Positions 16,447 to 25,407 of a stretch of 34,016 nt of DNA are shown in pieces. The notes below the pieces were generated by a model. It was not told the origin of the DNA. It did not search any database and saw only the letters and a list, made by a program, of their open reading frames with translations. The stretch's first letter is position 1. Each line of letters opens with the position of its first letter. The translations under genes were made by a program, and so were the position numbers. The stretch is from Pseudomonas delhiensis (GTDB lineage Bacteria > Pseudomonadota > Gammaproteobacteria > Pseudomonadales > Pseudomonadaceae), in assembly GCF_900187975.1 (NCBI RefSeq), contig NZ_FZPC01000048.1, positions 1 to 34,016 of the forward strand, in the 5' to 3' direction.

Positions 16447-17964
16447 ATGCACGCACTGGATAGCAACGCGCAGGTCGCGGTGATCGGCGCCGGCGCCATG
16501 GGCGCCGGCATCGCCCAGGTGGCGGCCCAGGCCGGCCACCCGGTGAAGCTCTACGACAACCGCCCCGGCGCCGCCGCCCAGGCCATCGACGGCATCGACC
16601 GCCAGCTCGGCCGCCTGGTGGAGAAAGGCAAGCTCGGCGCCGAGCAGCACAGCGCCACTATCGCGCGCCTGCAGCCGGTGGAAGCCATCGAGGCCCTGGC
16701 CGATTCGCGCCTGGTGATCGAGGCCATCGTCGAGAACCTTGAGGTCAAGCGCGGCCTGCTGGGCCAGTTGGAAGCGCTGTGCGCGGCCGACTGCATCCTC
16801 GCCAGCAACACCTCCTCGCTGTCCATCACCAGCCTGGCCGCCAGCCTGCGGCACCCCGGGCGGGTGATCGGCATGCACTTCTTCAACCCGGCGCCGCTGA
16901 TGGCCCTGGTGGAAATCGTCTCGGGCCTGGCCACCTGCCCGGAACTGGCCAAGGCCCTGCACGCCACCGCGCGGAACTGGGGCAAGCAGCCGGTGTACGC
17001 CCGCTCCACCCCGGGCTTCATCGTCAACCGCGTGGCCCGCCCCTTCTATGCCGAGAGCCTGCGCCTGCTGCAGGAAGGCGCCGCCGACTGCGCCAGCCTC
17101 GACGCCCTGCTGCGCGACGCCGGCGGCTTCCGCATGGGCGCCTTCGAGCTGACCGACCTGATCGGCCACGACGTCAACTACGCGGTGACCTGCTCGGTGT
17201 TCGCCGCCTACTACGGCGACTTCCGCTTCCAGCCCTCGCTGATCCAGAAGGAGCTGGTGGACGCCGGCCGCCTGGGCCGCAAGACCGGCCGCGGCTTCTA
17301 CGACTACGCCGAAGGCGCCGAGCGCCCGCAGGCGGCGGAACTGGACAGCGCCGCCGAAGTCGGCAGCTGCGTCGTCGAAGGCGACCTGGGCGTGGCCCAG
17401 CCGCTGGTGCAGCGCCTGAAGGACACCGGGGTGGACGTGATCGAACGCGCCGGCAGCGGCCTGCTGCGCGTCGGCGACGCCGTGCTGGCCCTTTCCGACG
17501 GCCGCCTGGCCAGCCAGCGCGCCCGGGAGGACGGCCTGCGCAACCTGGTGCTGTTCGACCTGGCCCTGGACTACGCCAAGGCCTCGCGCATCGCCATCGG
17601 CTGGTCTGCCGACACCACCGGCGAGGCCCGCGACCAGGCCGTGGCCCTGCTGCGCCGCGCCGGCCTCAAGGTCACCGCTCTGGCCGACCTGCCGGGCCTG
17701 GCCGTGCTGCGCACCGTGGCCATGCTCGCCAACGAGGCAGCGGACGCGGTGCTACAGGGCGTAGGCTCGGCAGCTGATATCGACCTGGCCATGCGCGCCG
17801 GGGTGAACTACCCGCGCGGCCCGCTGGCCTGGGCGGAAGCCATCGGCGTCGGCTACGTGCTGAACACCCTGGACAACCTGCAGCGCAGCTACGGCGAGGA
17901 GCGCTACCGCCCCTCCCTGCTGCTGCGCCGCAAGCACGCCGAAGGGAGCCGCCTGCATGACTGA
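16447..17964 (+). CDS. paaH: 3-hydroxyadipyl-CoA dehydrogenase
   Basis: PaaH oxidises 3-hydroxyadipyl-CoA to 3-oxoadipyl-CoA with NAD. The 505-residue protein has the NAD-binding motif GAGAMGAGIA at residues 14-23. The catalytic pair is H144 (GMHFFNP) and E156 (VEIVSG), spaced 12 residues apart as in the family. Two C-terminal 3HCDH domains follow, one around 185-285 (RPFYAESLRLLQEG, GRKTGRGFYDYAEG) and one near the end (residues about 410-500). The length is usual for PaaH, longer than fatty-acid 3-hydroxyacyl-CoA dehydrogenases. The ATG starts one base after the paaG stop, and the 3' end overlaps paaI by 8 bases, so translation is coupled through the block. Confidence 0.95.
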   Translation: MHALDSNAQVAVIGAGAMGAGIAQVAAQAGHPVKLYDNRPGAAAQAIDGIDRQLGRLVEKGKLGAEQHSATIARLQPVEAIEALADSRLVIEAIVENLEVKRGLLGQLEALCAADCILASNTSSLSITSLAASLRHPGRVIGMHFFNPAPLMALVEIVSGLATCPELAKALHATARNWGKQPVYARSTPGFIVNRVARPFYAESLRLLQEGAADCASLDALLRDAGGFRMGAFELTDLIGHDVNYAVTCSVFAAYYGDFRFQPSLIQKELVDAGRLGRKTGRGFYDYAEGAERPQAAELDSAAEVGSCVVEGDLGVAQPLVQRLKDTGVDVIERAGSGLLRVGDAVLALSDGRLASQRAREDGLRNLVLFDLALDYAKASRIAIGWSADTTGEARDQAVALLRRAGLKVTALADLPGLAVLRTVAMLANEAADAVLQGVGSAADIDLAMRAGVNYPRGPLAWAEAIGVGYVLNTLDNLQRSYGEERYRPSLLLRRKHAEGSRLHD

Positions 17965-18403
17965 ACGCACCCCCGAACAACTGGCCCGCGCCTGCGCCGA
18001 CGCCATGTTCAGCCGCGACCAGGCCACCCAGCGCCTGGGCATCGTCCTGCTCGACGCCGGCCCCGGCAGCGCGCAGCTGCGCATGCCGGTGCGCGAGGAC
18101 ATGATCCAGGGCCACGGCACCTGCCACGGCGGCTTCCTCTTCGCCCTGGCCGACTCGGCCTTCGCCTTCGCCTGCAACAGCTACGACGAGGCCACCGTGG
18201 CCATCGGCTGCAGCATCGACTACGTGGCCCCGGCGCGCCTGGGCGACCAGCTCACCGCCACCGCCAGCGAGCAGAGCCGCAGCGGCCGCACCGGCAACTA
18301 CGACGTACGGGTGGTGAACCAGCATGGAGCGCTGGTCGCCCTGTTCCACGGCAAATCCTACAAAGTGCGCGGCACCGTGCTGGCGCAGGAGACCCCCGAA
18401 TGA
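17957..18403 (+). CDS. paaI: Hydroxyphenylacetyl-CoA thioesterase
   Basis: PaaI is a hotdog-fold thioesterase that removes hydroxylated phenylacetyl-CoA by-products and frees coenzyme A. The 148-residue product has the family signature [20 protein letters not shown]. The catalytic aspartate is D66, and a glycine-rich CoA-binding segment lies nearby. The gene begins 8 bases inside the end of paaH. Its TGA overlaps the paaJ ATG (ATGA), typical of tight coupling in this block. Confidence 0.94.
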   Translation: MTERTPEQLARACADAMFSRDQATQRLGIVLLDAGPGSAQLRMPVREDMIQGHGTCHGGFLFALADSAFAFACNSYDEATVAIGCSIDYVAPARLGDQLTATASEQSRSGRTGNYDVRVVNQHGALVALFHGKSYKVRGTVLAQETPE

Positions 18404-19626
18404 CTAACGCCATTCCCAGCGACGCCCTGATCATCGATGCGGTCCGCACGCCCATCGGCCGCTACGCCGGCGTCCTTTCCGCGGTGCGCGCCGACGACCT
18501 CGCCGCCATCCCGCTGCGGGCCCTGGTGCAGCGCCACCCGGAACTGGACTGGAGCGCCATCGACGACGTCATCCTCGGCTGCGCCAACCAGGCCGGCGAA
18601 GACAACCGCAACGTCGCGCACATGGCCTCGCTGCTGGCCGGCCTGCCGACCAGCGTGCCCGGCACGACGATCAACCGCCTGTGCGGCTCGGGCCTGGACG
18701 CCATCGGCAACGCCGCCCGCGCCCTGCGCTGCGGCGAGGCCGGGCTGATGCTCGCCGGCGGCGTCGAGTCCATGTCCCGCGCGCCCTTCGTGATGGGCAA
18801 GGCCGAGCAGGCCTTCGGCCGGACCGCGGAAATCTTCGACACCACCATCGGCTGGCGCTTCGTCAACAAGCTGATGAAGGCGCAGTTCGGCATCGACTCC
18901 ATGCCGGAAACCGCGGAGAACGTCGCCGAGCAATTCAACGTCTCCCGGGCCGACCAGGACGCCTTCGCCCTGCGCAGCCAGCACAAGGCCGCCGCCGCCC
19001 AGGCCCGCGGCCGCCTGGCGAAGGAGATCGTCCCGGTGGAGATCCCGCAGCGCAAGGGCCCGGCGAAGATCGTCGAGCACGACGAGCACCCGCGCGGCGA
19101 CACCACCCTGGAGCAGTTGGCCAGGCTCGGCACGCCCTTCCGCGAAGGCGGCAGCGTCACCGCCGGCAACGCCTCGGGGGTCAACGACGGCGCCTGCGCC
19201 CTGCTCCTGGCCAGCCCGGCGGCCGCCCAGCGCCACGGCCTGAAGGCCCGCGGCCGGGTGGTCGGCATGGCGGTGGCCGGCGTCGAGCCGCGGATCATGG
19301 GCATCGGCCCGGTGCCGGCGACGCGCAAGGTGCTGGAGCTGACCGGCCTGTCGCTGAACGACATGGACGTGATCGAACTCAACGAGGCCTTCGCCGCCCA
19401 GGGCCTGGCCGTGCTGCGCGAGCTGGGCCTGGCCGACGACGACGCGCGGGTCAACCCCAACGGCGGCGCCATCGCCCTGGGCCACCCCCTGGGCATGAGC
19501 GGCGCGCGCCTGGTCACCACCGCCCTGCACGAGCTGGAGGAACGCGGCGGCCGCTACGCCCTGTGCACCATGTGCATCGGCGTCGGCCAGGGCATCGCCA
19601 TGGTCATCGAACGGCTCGGCGGCTGA
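18400..19626 (+). CDS. paaJ: 3-oxoadipyl-CoA/3-oxo-5,6-dehydrosuberyl-CoA thiolase
   Basis: PaaJ performs two thiolytic cleavages in the pathway, releasing acetyl-CoA from 3-oxo-5,6-dehydrosuberyl-CoA and then acetyl-CoA plus succinyl-CoA from 3-oxoadipyl-CoA. The 408-residue thiolase carries the acyl-binding cysteine C95 in [12 protein letters not shown]362 lies in [11 protein letters not shown] and the second catalytic cysteine C392 in [10 protein letters not shown]. The ATG overlaps the paaI stop and has GGAG upstream. A PcaF-type beta-ketoadipyl thiolase would look similar; the position in the operon decides for paaJ. A 128-base gap with two hairpins separates it from paaK. Confidence 0.93.
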   Translation: MTNAIPSDALIIDAVRTPIGRYAGVLSAVRADDLAAIPLRALVQRHPELDWSAIDDVILGCANQAGEDNRNVAHMASLLAGLPTSVPGTTINRLCGSGLDAIGNAARALRCGEAGLMLAGGVESMSRAPFVMGKAEQAFGRTAEIFDTTIGWRFVNKLMKAQFGIDSMPETAENVAEQFNVSRADQDAFALRSQHKAAAAQARGRLAKEIVPVEIPQRKGPAKIVEHDEHPRGDTTLEQLARLGTPFREGGSVTAGNASGVNDGACALLLASPAAAQRHGLKARGRVVGMAVAGVEPRIMGIGPVPATRKVLELTGLSLNDMDVIELNEAFAAQGLAVLRELGLADDDARVNPNGGAIALGHPLGMSGARLVTTALHELEERGGRYALCTMCIGVGQGIAMVIERLGG

Positions 19627-19679
19627 GCCGGGCAGGCAGAACAAAGATTCTGGCCAAGGCCACAAAGACCGGAACCGGC

Positions 19680-19726
19680 GGGGGCGGTATGCTGCCCCCA
19701 TGACACTCGCAGCCCGCACGCGGGCT
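19680..19726 (+). other. Two hairpins in the paaJ-paaK gap
   Basis: GGGGGC-N8-GCCCCC (19680-19699) and AGCCCG-CACG-CGGGCT (19711-19726) are both perfect stems. Neither is followed by a T-run, so they are unlikely to be full terminators. They may stabilise or process the mRNA between paaJ and paaK. Confidence 0.5.
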
Positions 19727-19754
19727 GGCGTACAAGAACAAATCGAGTGAAACC

Positions 19755-21071
19755 ATGAATATGTACCATGATGCCGAACGTGCCCTGCTCGACCCGCTGG
19801 AGACCGCCAGCGTCGATGAACTGCGCCAGCACCAGCTGCAGCGCCTGCGCTGGAGCCTGAAGCACGCCTACGAGAACGTCCCGCTGTACCGCAAGCGCTT
19901 CGACGAGGCCGGCGTGCACCCCGACGACCTGAAAACCCTCGACGACCTGGCGAAGTTCCCCTTCACCGGCAAGAACGACCTGCGCGACAACTACCCCTAC
20001 GGCATGTTCGCCGTGCCCCAGAGCGAGATCGTGCGCCTGCACGCCTCCAGCGGCACCACCGGCAAGCCCACGGTGGTCGGCTACACGCAGAACGACATCG
20101 ACACCTGGGCCAACGTGGTGGCGCGCTCGATCCGCGCCGCCGGCGGGCGCAAGGGCGACAAGGTCCACGTGTCCTACGGCTACGGCCTGTTCACCGGCGG
20201 CCTGGGCGCCCACTACGGCGCCGAGCGCCTGGGCTGCACCGTGATCCCGATGTCCGGCGGCCAGACCGAGAAGCAGGTCCAGCTGATCCGCGACTTCCAG
20301 CCGGACATCATCATGGTCACCCCCTCCTACATGCTCAACCTGGCCGACGAGATCGAGCGCCAGGGCATCGACCCGCACAGCCTCAAGCTGCGCCTGGGCA
20401 TCTTCGGCGCCGAGCCCTGGACCGCCGAGCTGCGCCGCGCCGTGGAAGAGCGCCTGGGCATCACCGCCCTGGACATCTACGGGCTGTCCGAGATCATGGG
20501 CCCGGGCGTGGCCATGGAATGCGCCGAGACCAAGGACGGCCCGACCGTCTGGGAAGACCACTTCTACCCGGAGATCATCGACCCGGCCACCGGGCAAGTG
20601 CTGCCCGACGGCGAATACGGCGAGCTGGTGTTCACCTCGCTGTCCAAGGAAGCGCTGCCGATGATCCGCTACCGCACCCGCGACCTGACCCGCCTGCTGC
20701 CGGGCACCGCGCGGCCGATGCGGCGCATCGACAAGATCACCGGGCGCAGCGACGACATGCTGATCATCCGCGGGGTGAACGTGTTCCCCACGCAGATCGA
20801 GGAGCAGGTGCTGAAAGTAAAACAGCTAGCAGAAGTCTACGAGATACACCTGTATCGCAATGGCAACATGGACAGCATGGACGTGCACGTGGAACTCAAG
20901 CACGACCTGCAGCTCGACGCCGAGCAGCAGAAGCAGGTGGCCAACGAGCTGAGCAAGCAGGTCAAGACGCACATCGGCATCAGCGCGCGCATCCTGATCC
21001 AGCCCTTCCACAGCCTCAAGCGCTCCGAAGGCAAGGCCTGCCACGTGTTCGACAAGCGCAACCAGGGCTGA
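19755..21071 (+). CDS. paaK: Phenylacetate-CoA ligase
   Basis: PaaK activates phenylacetate with ATP and CoA to phenylacetyl-CoA, the first committed step and the source of the PaaX effector. The 438-residue adenylate-forming enzyme has the P-loop-like SSGTTGKPT at residues 98-106, the aromatic-binding YGYGLFTGGLGAHYG segment, IYGLSEIMGPGVAMEC, and the hinge/C-terminal lid (YRTRDLTRLL, IDKITGRSDDMLIIRG). The length matches the family. The stretch 20812-20870 is AT-richer and uses GTA, CTA, GCA and ATA codons that are rare in neighbouring genes. It contains a perfect GATACA-CC-TGTATC palindrome. The gene ends in an intrinsic terminator 14 bases past the stop. Confidence 0.96.
   Translation: MNMYHDAERALLDPLETASVDELRQHQLQRLRWSLKHAYENVPLYRKRFDEAGVHPDDLKTLDDLAKFPFTGKNDLRDNYPYGMFAVPQSEIVRLHASSGTTGKPTVVGYTQNDIDTWANVVARSIRAAGGRKGDKVHVSYGYGLFTGGLGAHYGAERLGCTVIPMSGGQTEKQVQLIRDFQPDIIMVTPSYMLNLADEIERQGIDPHSLKLRLGIFGAEPWTAELRRAVEERLGITALDIYGLSEIMGPGVAMECAETKDGPTVWEDHFYPEIIDPATGQVLPDGEYGELVFTSLSKEALPMIRYRTRDLTRLLPGTARPMRRIDKITGRSDDMLIIRGVNVFPTQIEEQVLKVKQLAEVYEIHLYRNGNMDSMDVHVELKHDLQLDAEQQKQVANELSKQVKTHIGISARILIQPFHSLKRSEGKACHVFDKRNQG
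20843..20856. promoter_or_regulatory. Intragenic GATACA-CC-TGTATC palindrome in paaK
   Basis: A perfect 14-bp palindrome lies inside the paaK coding region within a rare-codon patch. Its arms (GATACA/TGTATC) are the same as the half-sites found before paaA at 24278 and 24327. It may be an internal PaaX-type operator, but no binding evidence exists. Confidence 0.35.
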
Positions 21072-21084
21072 TCGCCCGTTCCAC

Positions 21085-21112
21085 GAAAAACCCCGCTGCG
21101 GCGGGGTTTTTC
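21085..21112 (+). terminator. Intrinsic terminator after paaK
   Basis: A 12-bp stem (GAAAAACCCCGC with GCGGGGTTTTTC) surrounds a TGCG tetraloop, with the T-run forming part of the right arm. It ends the paaFGHIJK transcript. Because the stem is A/T-flanked it could also act on the opposite strand. Confidence 0.92.
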
Positions 21113-21134
21113 ATTGGCCCGCGGCGCCACACCC

Positions 21135-21221
21135 TGTAGGAGCGAGCTTGCTCGCGAACGCTCTTAAGCGGCCCAGGTTCGTGAGCAAGAACTAGGCGCC
21201 CCCCTCGCTCCCACGAAAAGC
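21135..21221. repeat. REP unit followed by ACTAGG-type REP variant
   Basis: A standard REP (TGTAGGAGCGAGCTTGCTCG...) at 21135-21160 is followed at 21176-21221 by an inverted relative in which the second half reads GAGCAAGAACTAGGCG then CCCCCTCG before the closing TCCCACGAA. The variant recurs at 33665-33710 with five differences in 46 bases by hand count. Confidence 0.8.
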
Positions 21222-21301
21222 GCAGCCTCCTGCAACATCCCGTCACGAACTCCTGCCGCTCCACCCTCCCCAGCCCGCGCGCCCTGGGGGACAATCCATT
21301 C

Positions 21302-21342
21302 GCGACACGTAATTTTATATTTAATTAGAATTTACGTATCAC
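21302..21342. promoter_or_regulatory. PaaX-like inverted repeat before the paaL operon
   Basis: The right half TTACGTATCAC (21332-21342) is mirrored by the left half GCGACACGTAA (21302-21312), with 9 of 11 bases matching as reverse complement and 19 bases between. The reverse complement of 21332-21343, TGTGATACGTAA, agrees with about 10 of 12 positions of the E. coli PaaX consensus core TRTGATTCGYGW. The interior is strongly AT-rich and likely holds a promoter. Confidence 0.6.
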
Positions 21343-21382
21343 ACAAACGCCTCGACAACCTCACAACAACAGAGAGCGCGCC

Positions 21383-21688
21383 ATGACCCTGCCCCTGGAA
21401 CGGCTCCGGGAACACCCGGACTTCCTCCTTCTCGTCCGCCGCAAGCAACGCCTCACCTGGACGCTCACCGCCACCCTGCTGCTGGCCTACTACGGCTTCG
21501 TCCTGCTGGTGGCCTTCGCCCCCGGCCTGCTGGGCCGCCCGCTCGCCGGCGGGGTGACCAGCGTGGGCATGCTCGCCGGCGTCGGCCTGATCCTGCTCTC
21601 GGTGCTGCTCACCGGCCTCTACGTGCACCGGACCAACAAGGTGCTGGACCCGCTGAACGACAGGCTCAAGCAGGAGGCCCAGGCATGA
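21383..21688 (+). CDS. DUF485 small membrane protein, partner of the SSS permease
   Basis: This 101-residue protein has two membrane helices, at about residues 25-50 and 60-87. DUF485 proteins are regularly encoded just before ActP-type sodium:solute symporters; their exact role is not settled, but an accessory part in transport is usually assumed. The last four bases (ATGA) overlap the start of the permease gene, so the pair is coupled. The start is preceded by CAGAGAGCGCGCC, with a weak GAGAG ribosome site. Confidence 0.9.
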   Translation: MTLPLERLREHPDFLLLVRRKQRLTWTLTATLLLAYYGFVLLVAFAPGLLGRPLAGGVTSVGMLAGVGLILLSVLLTGLYVHRTNKVLDPLNDRLKQEAQA

Positions 21689-23319
21689 AGGCGCTGCTCC
21701 TGCTCGCCGGCGTGACGCTGGCCGAACCGGCCCTGGCCGCCGGCGCCGAACGGCCGCTGAACTGGCACGCCATCGGCCTGTTCCTGGCCTTCGTCCTGTC
21801 CACCCTGGCCATCACCCGCTGGGCCGCCCTGCGCACCCGCTCGGCGGCCGACTTCTACACCGCCGGCGGCGGCCTGAGCGGCATGCAGAACGGCCTGGCG
21901 ATCGCCGGCGACATGATCTCCGCGGCGTCCTTCCTGGGCATCTCGGCGATGATGTTCGCCAGCGGCTACGACGGCCTGCTCTACGCCCTGGGCGTGCTCG
22001 CCGGCTGGCCGATCATCCTGTTCCTGATCGCCGAGCGCCTGCGCAACCTGGGCAAGTACACCTTCGCCGACGTGGTCTCCTACCGCCTGGAGCAGGCGCC
22101 GATCCGCATCACCGCCGCCTTCGGCACCCTGATCGTGGCGCTGCTGTACCTGGTGGCGCAGATGGTCGGCGCCGGCAAGCTGATCGAGCTGCTGTTCGGC
22201 CTGAGCTACCTGCAGGCGGTACTGGTGGTGGGCGCGCTGATGGTCTGCTACGTGACCTTCGGCGGCATGCTGGCCACCACCTGGGTGCAGATCATCAAGG
22301 CCGTGCTGCTGCTCTCGGGCACCAGTTTCATGGCCTTCATGGTGCTGCGCCATTTCGGCTTCAGCAGCGAGGCGATGTTCGCCGCCGCCACCGAAGTGCA
22401 CGCCAAGGGCGTGGCCATCATGGCCCCCGGCGGCCTGCTGGCGAACCCGGTGGACGCCATCTCCCTGGCCCTGGGCATGATGTTCGGCACCGCCGGCCTG
22501 CCGCACATCCTGATGCGCTTCTTCACCGTCAGCGACGCCCGCGAGGCGCGCAAGAGCGTGTTCTACGCCACCGGCTTCATCGGCTACTTCTACCTGCTGC
22601 TGATCGCCGTGGGCTTCGGCGCCATCGTCATGGTCGGCAACGACCCGGCCTTCCGCACCGCCGAGGGCGCCCTGATCGGCGGCGGCAACATGGTCGCCGT
22701 GCACCTGGCCCAGGCGGTGGGCGGCAACCTGTTCCTCGGCTTCATCTGCGCGGTGACCTTCGCCACCATCCTCGCGGTGGTCGCGGGCCTGGCGCTGTCC
22801 GCCGCCTCGGCGGTGTCCCACGACCTCTACGCCTGCGTGCTGCGCAAGGGCCAGGCCAGCGAGGCCGAGGAAATGCGCGTGTCGCGCCTGGCCACCCTGG
22901 GCATCGGCGTGCTGGCGGTGATCCTCGGCGTGCTCTTCGAGTCGCAGAACATCGCCTTCCTCTCCGGCCTGGTGCTGGCCATCGCCGCCTCGGTGAACTT
23001 CCCGGTGCTGTTCCTCTCGATGTTCTGGAAGGGCCTGACCACCCGCGGCGCCGTGGCCGGCAGCCTGGCCGGGCTGTGCAGCGCCATCGCCCTGCTGGTG
23101 CTCGGCCCGCCGGTGTGGGTGGCGGTGCTGGGCAACGCCGAGGCGGTGTTCCCCTACAGCAACCCGGCGCTGTTCTCCATGAGCGCGGCCTTCCTCGCCG
23201 CCTGGGGGTTCTCCGTGAGCGACCGCTCGGCGCGGGCGGAGGCGGAGCGCGGGCGCTACCTGGGGCAGTTCATCCGGTCGATGACGGGAATTGGGGCGGC
23301 GGTGGCCAGTCGGCATTGA
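21685..23319 (+). CDS. paaL: Sodium:solute symporter, phenylacetate permease
   Basis: This 544-residue inner-membrane protein of the SSS family (acetate permease ActP-like) has an N-terminal hydrophobic segment and about 13 helices. [20 protein letters not shown], then [11 protein letters not shown], is the conserved first core helix with the sodium/substrate region. [18 protein letters not shown] and [14 protein letters not shown] are also typical. Its place inside the paa cluster, next to a PaaX-like operator, supports phenylacetate as substrate, as for PaaL/PhaJ in P. putida. The ATG overlaps the DUF485 stop. No terminator hairpin with T-run follows; a repeat pair begins 39 bases past the stop. 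Confidence 0.9.
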   Translation: MKALLLLAGVTLAEPALAAGAERPLNWHAIGLFLAFVLSTLAITRWAALRTRSAADFYTAGGGLSGMQNGLAIAGDMISAASFLGISAMMFASGYDGLLYALGVLAGWPIILFLIAERLRNLGKYTFADVVSYRLEQAPIRITAAFGTLIVALLYLVAQMVGAGKLIELLFGLSYLQAVLVVGALMVCYVTFGGMLATTWVQIIKAVLLLSGTSFMAFMVLRHFGFSSEAMFAAATEVHAKGVAIMAPGGLLANPVDAISLALGMMFGTAGLPHILMRFFTVSDAREARKSVFYATGFIGYFYLLLIAVGFGAIVMVGNDPAFRTAEGALIGGGNMVAVHLAQAVGGNLFLGFICAVTFATILAVVAGLALSAASAVSHDLYACVLRKGQASEAEEMRVSRLATLGIGVLAVILGVLFESQNIAFLSGLVLAIAASVNFPVLFLSMFWKGLTTRGAVAGSLAGLCSAIALLVLGPPVWVAVLGNAEAVFPYSNPALFSMSAAFLAAWGFSVSDRSARAEAERGRYLGQFIRSMTGIGAAVASRH

Positions 23320-23665
23320 GAGGTAAGGTTTGGCTTCATCGTCAAGCGGACCTCTGCTCCCTCTCCCTAACCCTCTCCCTGAAGGGAGAGGGGACTGTCC
23401 TCTGCCTGTTGAGGCATCCGAGTACTCCTGTAGCCTCCGGCTGACGCATGACTTCCCATCCACGCCGAACGGCCCCCTCTCCCTTCAGGGAGAGGGCTGG
23501 GGAGAGGGAACCCAATTCCCATCAAACACCAAAAACATCCAGTTCACTCCCCGACCACTCATCACCTCTCTCCCCATCCCCGTCGATCCTCCCCCACCCT
23601 GAACGACTATCAATCGACCCCACGGGAGACCCACCTCCCCCCAAAACAGCAAAGGGAGCCCCACC
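23320..23665. other. Intergenic region between paaL and DUF1428 gene
   Basis: These 346 bases contain an inverted pair of CCCTCTCCC-type repeats (23358-23400 and 23473-23510) and then a C-rich, low-structure stretch up to the GGGAG ribosome site of the DUF1428 gene. No ORF here looks coding. The short frames reading PSPFRERAGER or similar are translations of the repeat. Confidence 0.7.
23358..23510. repeat. Inverted pair of CCCTCTCCC hairpin repeats
   Basis: Copy 1 (23358-23400) reads CCCTCTCCCTAACCCTCTCC then CTGAAGGGAGAGGGG. Copy 2 (23473-23510) is its near reverse complement. Each has its own CTCTCCCT/AGGGAGAG hairpin. A third copy lies at 33490-33535. This is a widespread proteobacterial extragenic repeat. 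The head-to-head pair around a 72-base spacer looks like a REPIN-style unit. Confidence 0.8.
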
Positions 23666-24019
23666 ATGAACTACGTCGATGGCTTCATCGTCCCCGTCCC
23701 CACCGCCAACCGCGAGGCCTACGCCGAGCTGGCCCGCCAGGCGGCCGTGGTGTTCAAGGAACACGGCGCGCTCAGCGTCGTCGAGTGCTGGGGCGACGAC
23801 GTCCCCGAAGGCAAGGTGACTTCCTTCCCCATGGCCGTGAAACGCAAGGACGACGAGGCCGTGGTGTTCTCCTGGATCACCTGGCCGTCCCGCGAGGTAC
23901 GTGACGCCGGGATGAAGAAGGTGATGGAGGACCCACGCCTGAAGGACAACTTCCAGTCCATGCCCTTCGACGGCCAGCGCATGATCTTCGGCGGCTTCCA
24001 GGTGATAGTCGACGCCTGA
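23666..24019 (+). CDS. DUF1428 family protein (YbaA-like)
   Basis: The 117-residue cytoplasmic protein matches the DUF1428/YbaA family: it starts MNYVDGFIVPVPTANREAYA and contains the conserved VVFSWITWPSREVRDAG and MPFDGQRMIFGGF segments. The fold is a dimeric alpha/beta barrel of the monooxygenase-like type, with no known reaction. The ribosome site GGGAG is 9 bases upstream. It stands alone between paaL and paaA with its own hairpin after it, so it may be an independent gene that happens to sit in the cluster, or an accessory protein of the pathway. Confidence 0.88.
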   Translation: MNYVDGFIVPVPTANREAYAELARQAAVVFKEHGALSVVECWGDDVPEGKVTSFPMAVKRKDDEAVVFSWITWPSREVRDAGMKKVMEDPRLKDNFQSMPFDGQRMIFGGFQVIVDA

Positions 24020-24394
24020 ACCGACAGCGGCGCCCGCCCCGGCGGGCGCCATCGGAAACATTCAATCAAGAACGATCAATATTTTACGTATCGCTTTACC
24101 AGCCTCCGCTCGTCACTCCAGCATTGCGCCGACGCACTGGGAAGCCCCCGGCCTCCCGGACGACCAATAACGCCGCTAAACCCCAATTTTCCAGCCAGAT
24201 AGCGGCATATTCCTACGCTCATCCGCCCCAAACCGCCCATCGGCGATCGCTCCCCTCCCCGCGCCTACTCCCAAAGCGATACAAAAAACACATTCGACAC
24301 ACTATTTAGTGTTAGACATTGGTTTCTGTATCATTTAAAAATAGCGCCATGGCCAAGGCCTCCCCCACAACAGAACAAAGGCTGGAGACACAGC
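24020..24394. promoter_or_regulatory. paaA operon promoter/operator region
   Basis: These 375 bases have no supported gene. GTATC half-sites lie at 24084-24094 (TTACGTATCGC), 24276-24286 (GCGATACAAAA) and 24323-24333 (TTTCTGTATCA); the last two face each other. A possible promoter is TTAGAC (24312-24317), a 17-base spacer and TTAAAA (24335-24340), with the third half-site between the two boxes, a position suited to repression. GGAGAC before the paaA ATG is the ribosome site. Confidence 0.55.
24029..24050 (+). terminator. Hairpin after DUF1428 gene
   Basis: A perfect GC stem (GGCGCCCGCC with GGCGGGCGCC) has a two-base centre and starts 9 bases past the stop. No T-run follows, so it is a strong hairpin of uncertain terminator strength. 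Confidence 0.6.
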
Positions 24395-25387
24395 ATGTAC
24401 GCACAACTGGTCGAGACTGGCGTCAAGCGCGTCAAGGCGCTCGAGGAAATGTCCCCCGAGGAACGCGCCTTCCAGGAGAAGATCGACGCCGAGATCAAGA
24501 TCGAGGCGAAGAACTGGATGCCCGACGCCTACCGCCAGACCCTGATCCGCCAGATTTCCCAGCACGCCCACTCGGAGATCGTCGGCATGCTGCCGGAGGG
24601 CAACTGGGTGACCCGCGCGCCGACCCTCAAGCGCAAGCTGCAGCTGATGGCGAAGATCCAGGACGAGGCCGGCCACGGCCTGTACCTGTACAGCGCCATG
24701 GAAACCCTCGGCGCCGACCGCGACGAAGAGATCGCCAAGCTGCACAGCGGCCGCGCCAAGTACTCGAGCATCTTCAACTACCCGACGCTGAACTGGGCCG
24801 ACATGGGCGCGGTGGGCTGGCTGGTGGATGGCGCCGCCATCGTCAACCAGGTGGTGCTGCAGCGCACCTCCTACGGCCCCTACTCGCGGGCGATGATCCG
24901 CATCTGCAAGGAAGAGAGCTTCCACCAGCGCCAGGGCTACGAAATCCTCCTGACCATGATGCGCCACGGCACCCAGGCGCAGAAGGACATGGTCCAGGAC
25001 GCCATCGACCGCCTCTGGTGGCCGGCGCTGATGATGTTCGGCCCCAGCGACGAGCACTCCCCCAACAGCGCCCAGTCCATGGCCTGGAAGATCAAGCGGC
25101 AGAGCAACGACGAGCTGCGCCAGCGCTTCGTCGACCAGACCGTGCCGCAACTGGAGCTGCTCGGCTGCACCGCCCCCGACCCGCACCTGAAGTGGAACGA
25201 GGAACGCGGCCACTACGACTTCGGCGAAATCCAGTGGGAAGAGTTCTACGAAGTGCTCAAGGGCAATGGCCCGTGCAACGCCGAGCGCATCGCCACCCGC
25301 CGCAACGCCATCGAGAGTGGCGCCTGGGTCCGCGAGGCCGCGGTCGCCCATGCCCGGAAAAAACAACAGAAACGCGACGCCGCCTGA
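24395..25387 (+). CDS. paaA: Phenylacetyl-CoA 1,2-epoxidase subunit A (catalytic diiron)
   Basis: PaaA is the catalytic subunit of the multicomponent epoxidase that adds one oxygen atom to the ring of phenylacetyl-CoA. The 330-residue helical protein of the bacterial multicomponent monooxygenase type carries ExxH metal-binding pairs at residues 91-94 (QDEAGHG) and 174-177 ([10 protein letters not shown]). The [13 protein letters not shown] start and the [15 protein letters not shown] and [15 protein letters not shown] segments are characteristic. GGAGAC lies upstream of the ATG. It is the first gene of the paaABCDE block, called paaG or phaF in some Pseudomonas papers. paaB follows after 20 bases. 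Confidence 0.97.
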   Translation: MYAQLVETGVKRVKALEEMSPEERAFQEKIDAEIKIEAKNWMPDAYRQTLIRQISQHAHSEIVGMLPEGNWVTRAPTLKRKLQLMAKIQDEAGHGLYLYSAMETLGADRDEEIAKLHSGRAKYSSIFNYPTLNWADMGAVGWLVDGAAIVNQVVLQRTSYGPYSRAMIRICKEESFHQRQGYEILLTMMRHGTQAQKDMVQDAIDRLWWPALMMFGPSDEHSPNSAQSMAWKIKRQSNDELRQRFVDQTVPQLELLGCTAPDPHLKWNEERGHYDFGEIQWEEFYEVLKGNGPCNAERIATRRNAIESGAWVREAAVAHARKKQQKRDAA

Positions 25388-25407
25388 GCCGCGAGGAGAT
25401 AACCGCC

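Larger units (their letters stand above)
21072..21382. other. paaK-DUF485 intergenic region
   Basis: These 311 bases hold the paaK terminator, a REP unit (TGTAGGAGCGAGCTTGCTCG, 21135-21160), a divergent REP-derived element (21176-21221) and an AT-rich stretch (21305-21345) with a GTATCAC-type inverted repeat that probably forms the paaL promoter/operator. No gene is supported. Confidence 0.7.

Noticed and set aside
21619..23463. 614-codon minus-strand frame opposite paaL
   Set aside because: Histidine/glutamine/glycine-rich shadow of a clear transporter gene.
24124..24309. 61-codon ORF in the paaA leader
   Set aside because: Starts on TTG without a ribosome site, has no recognisable features and runs through the likely operator region.
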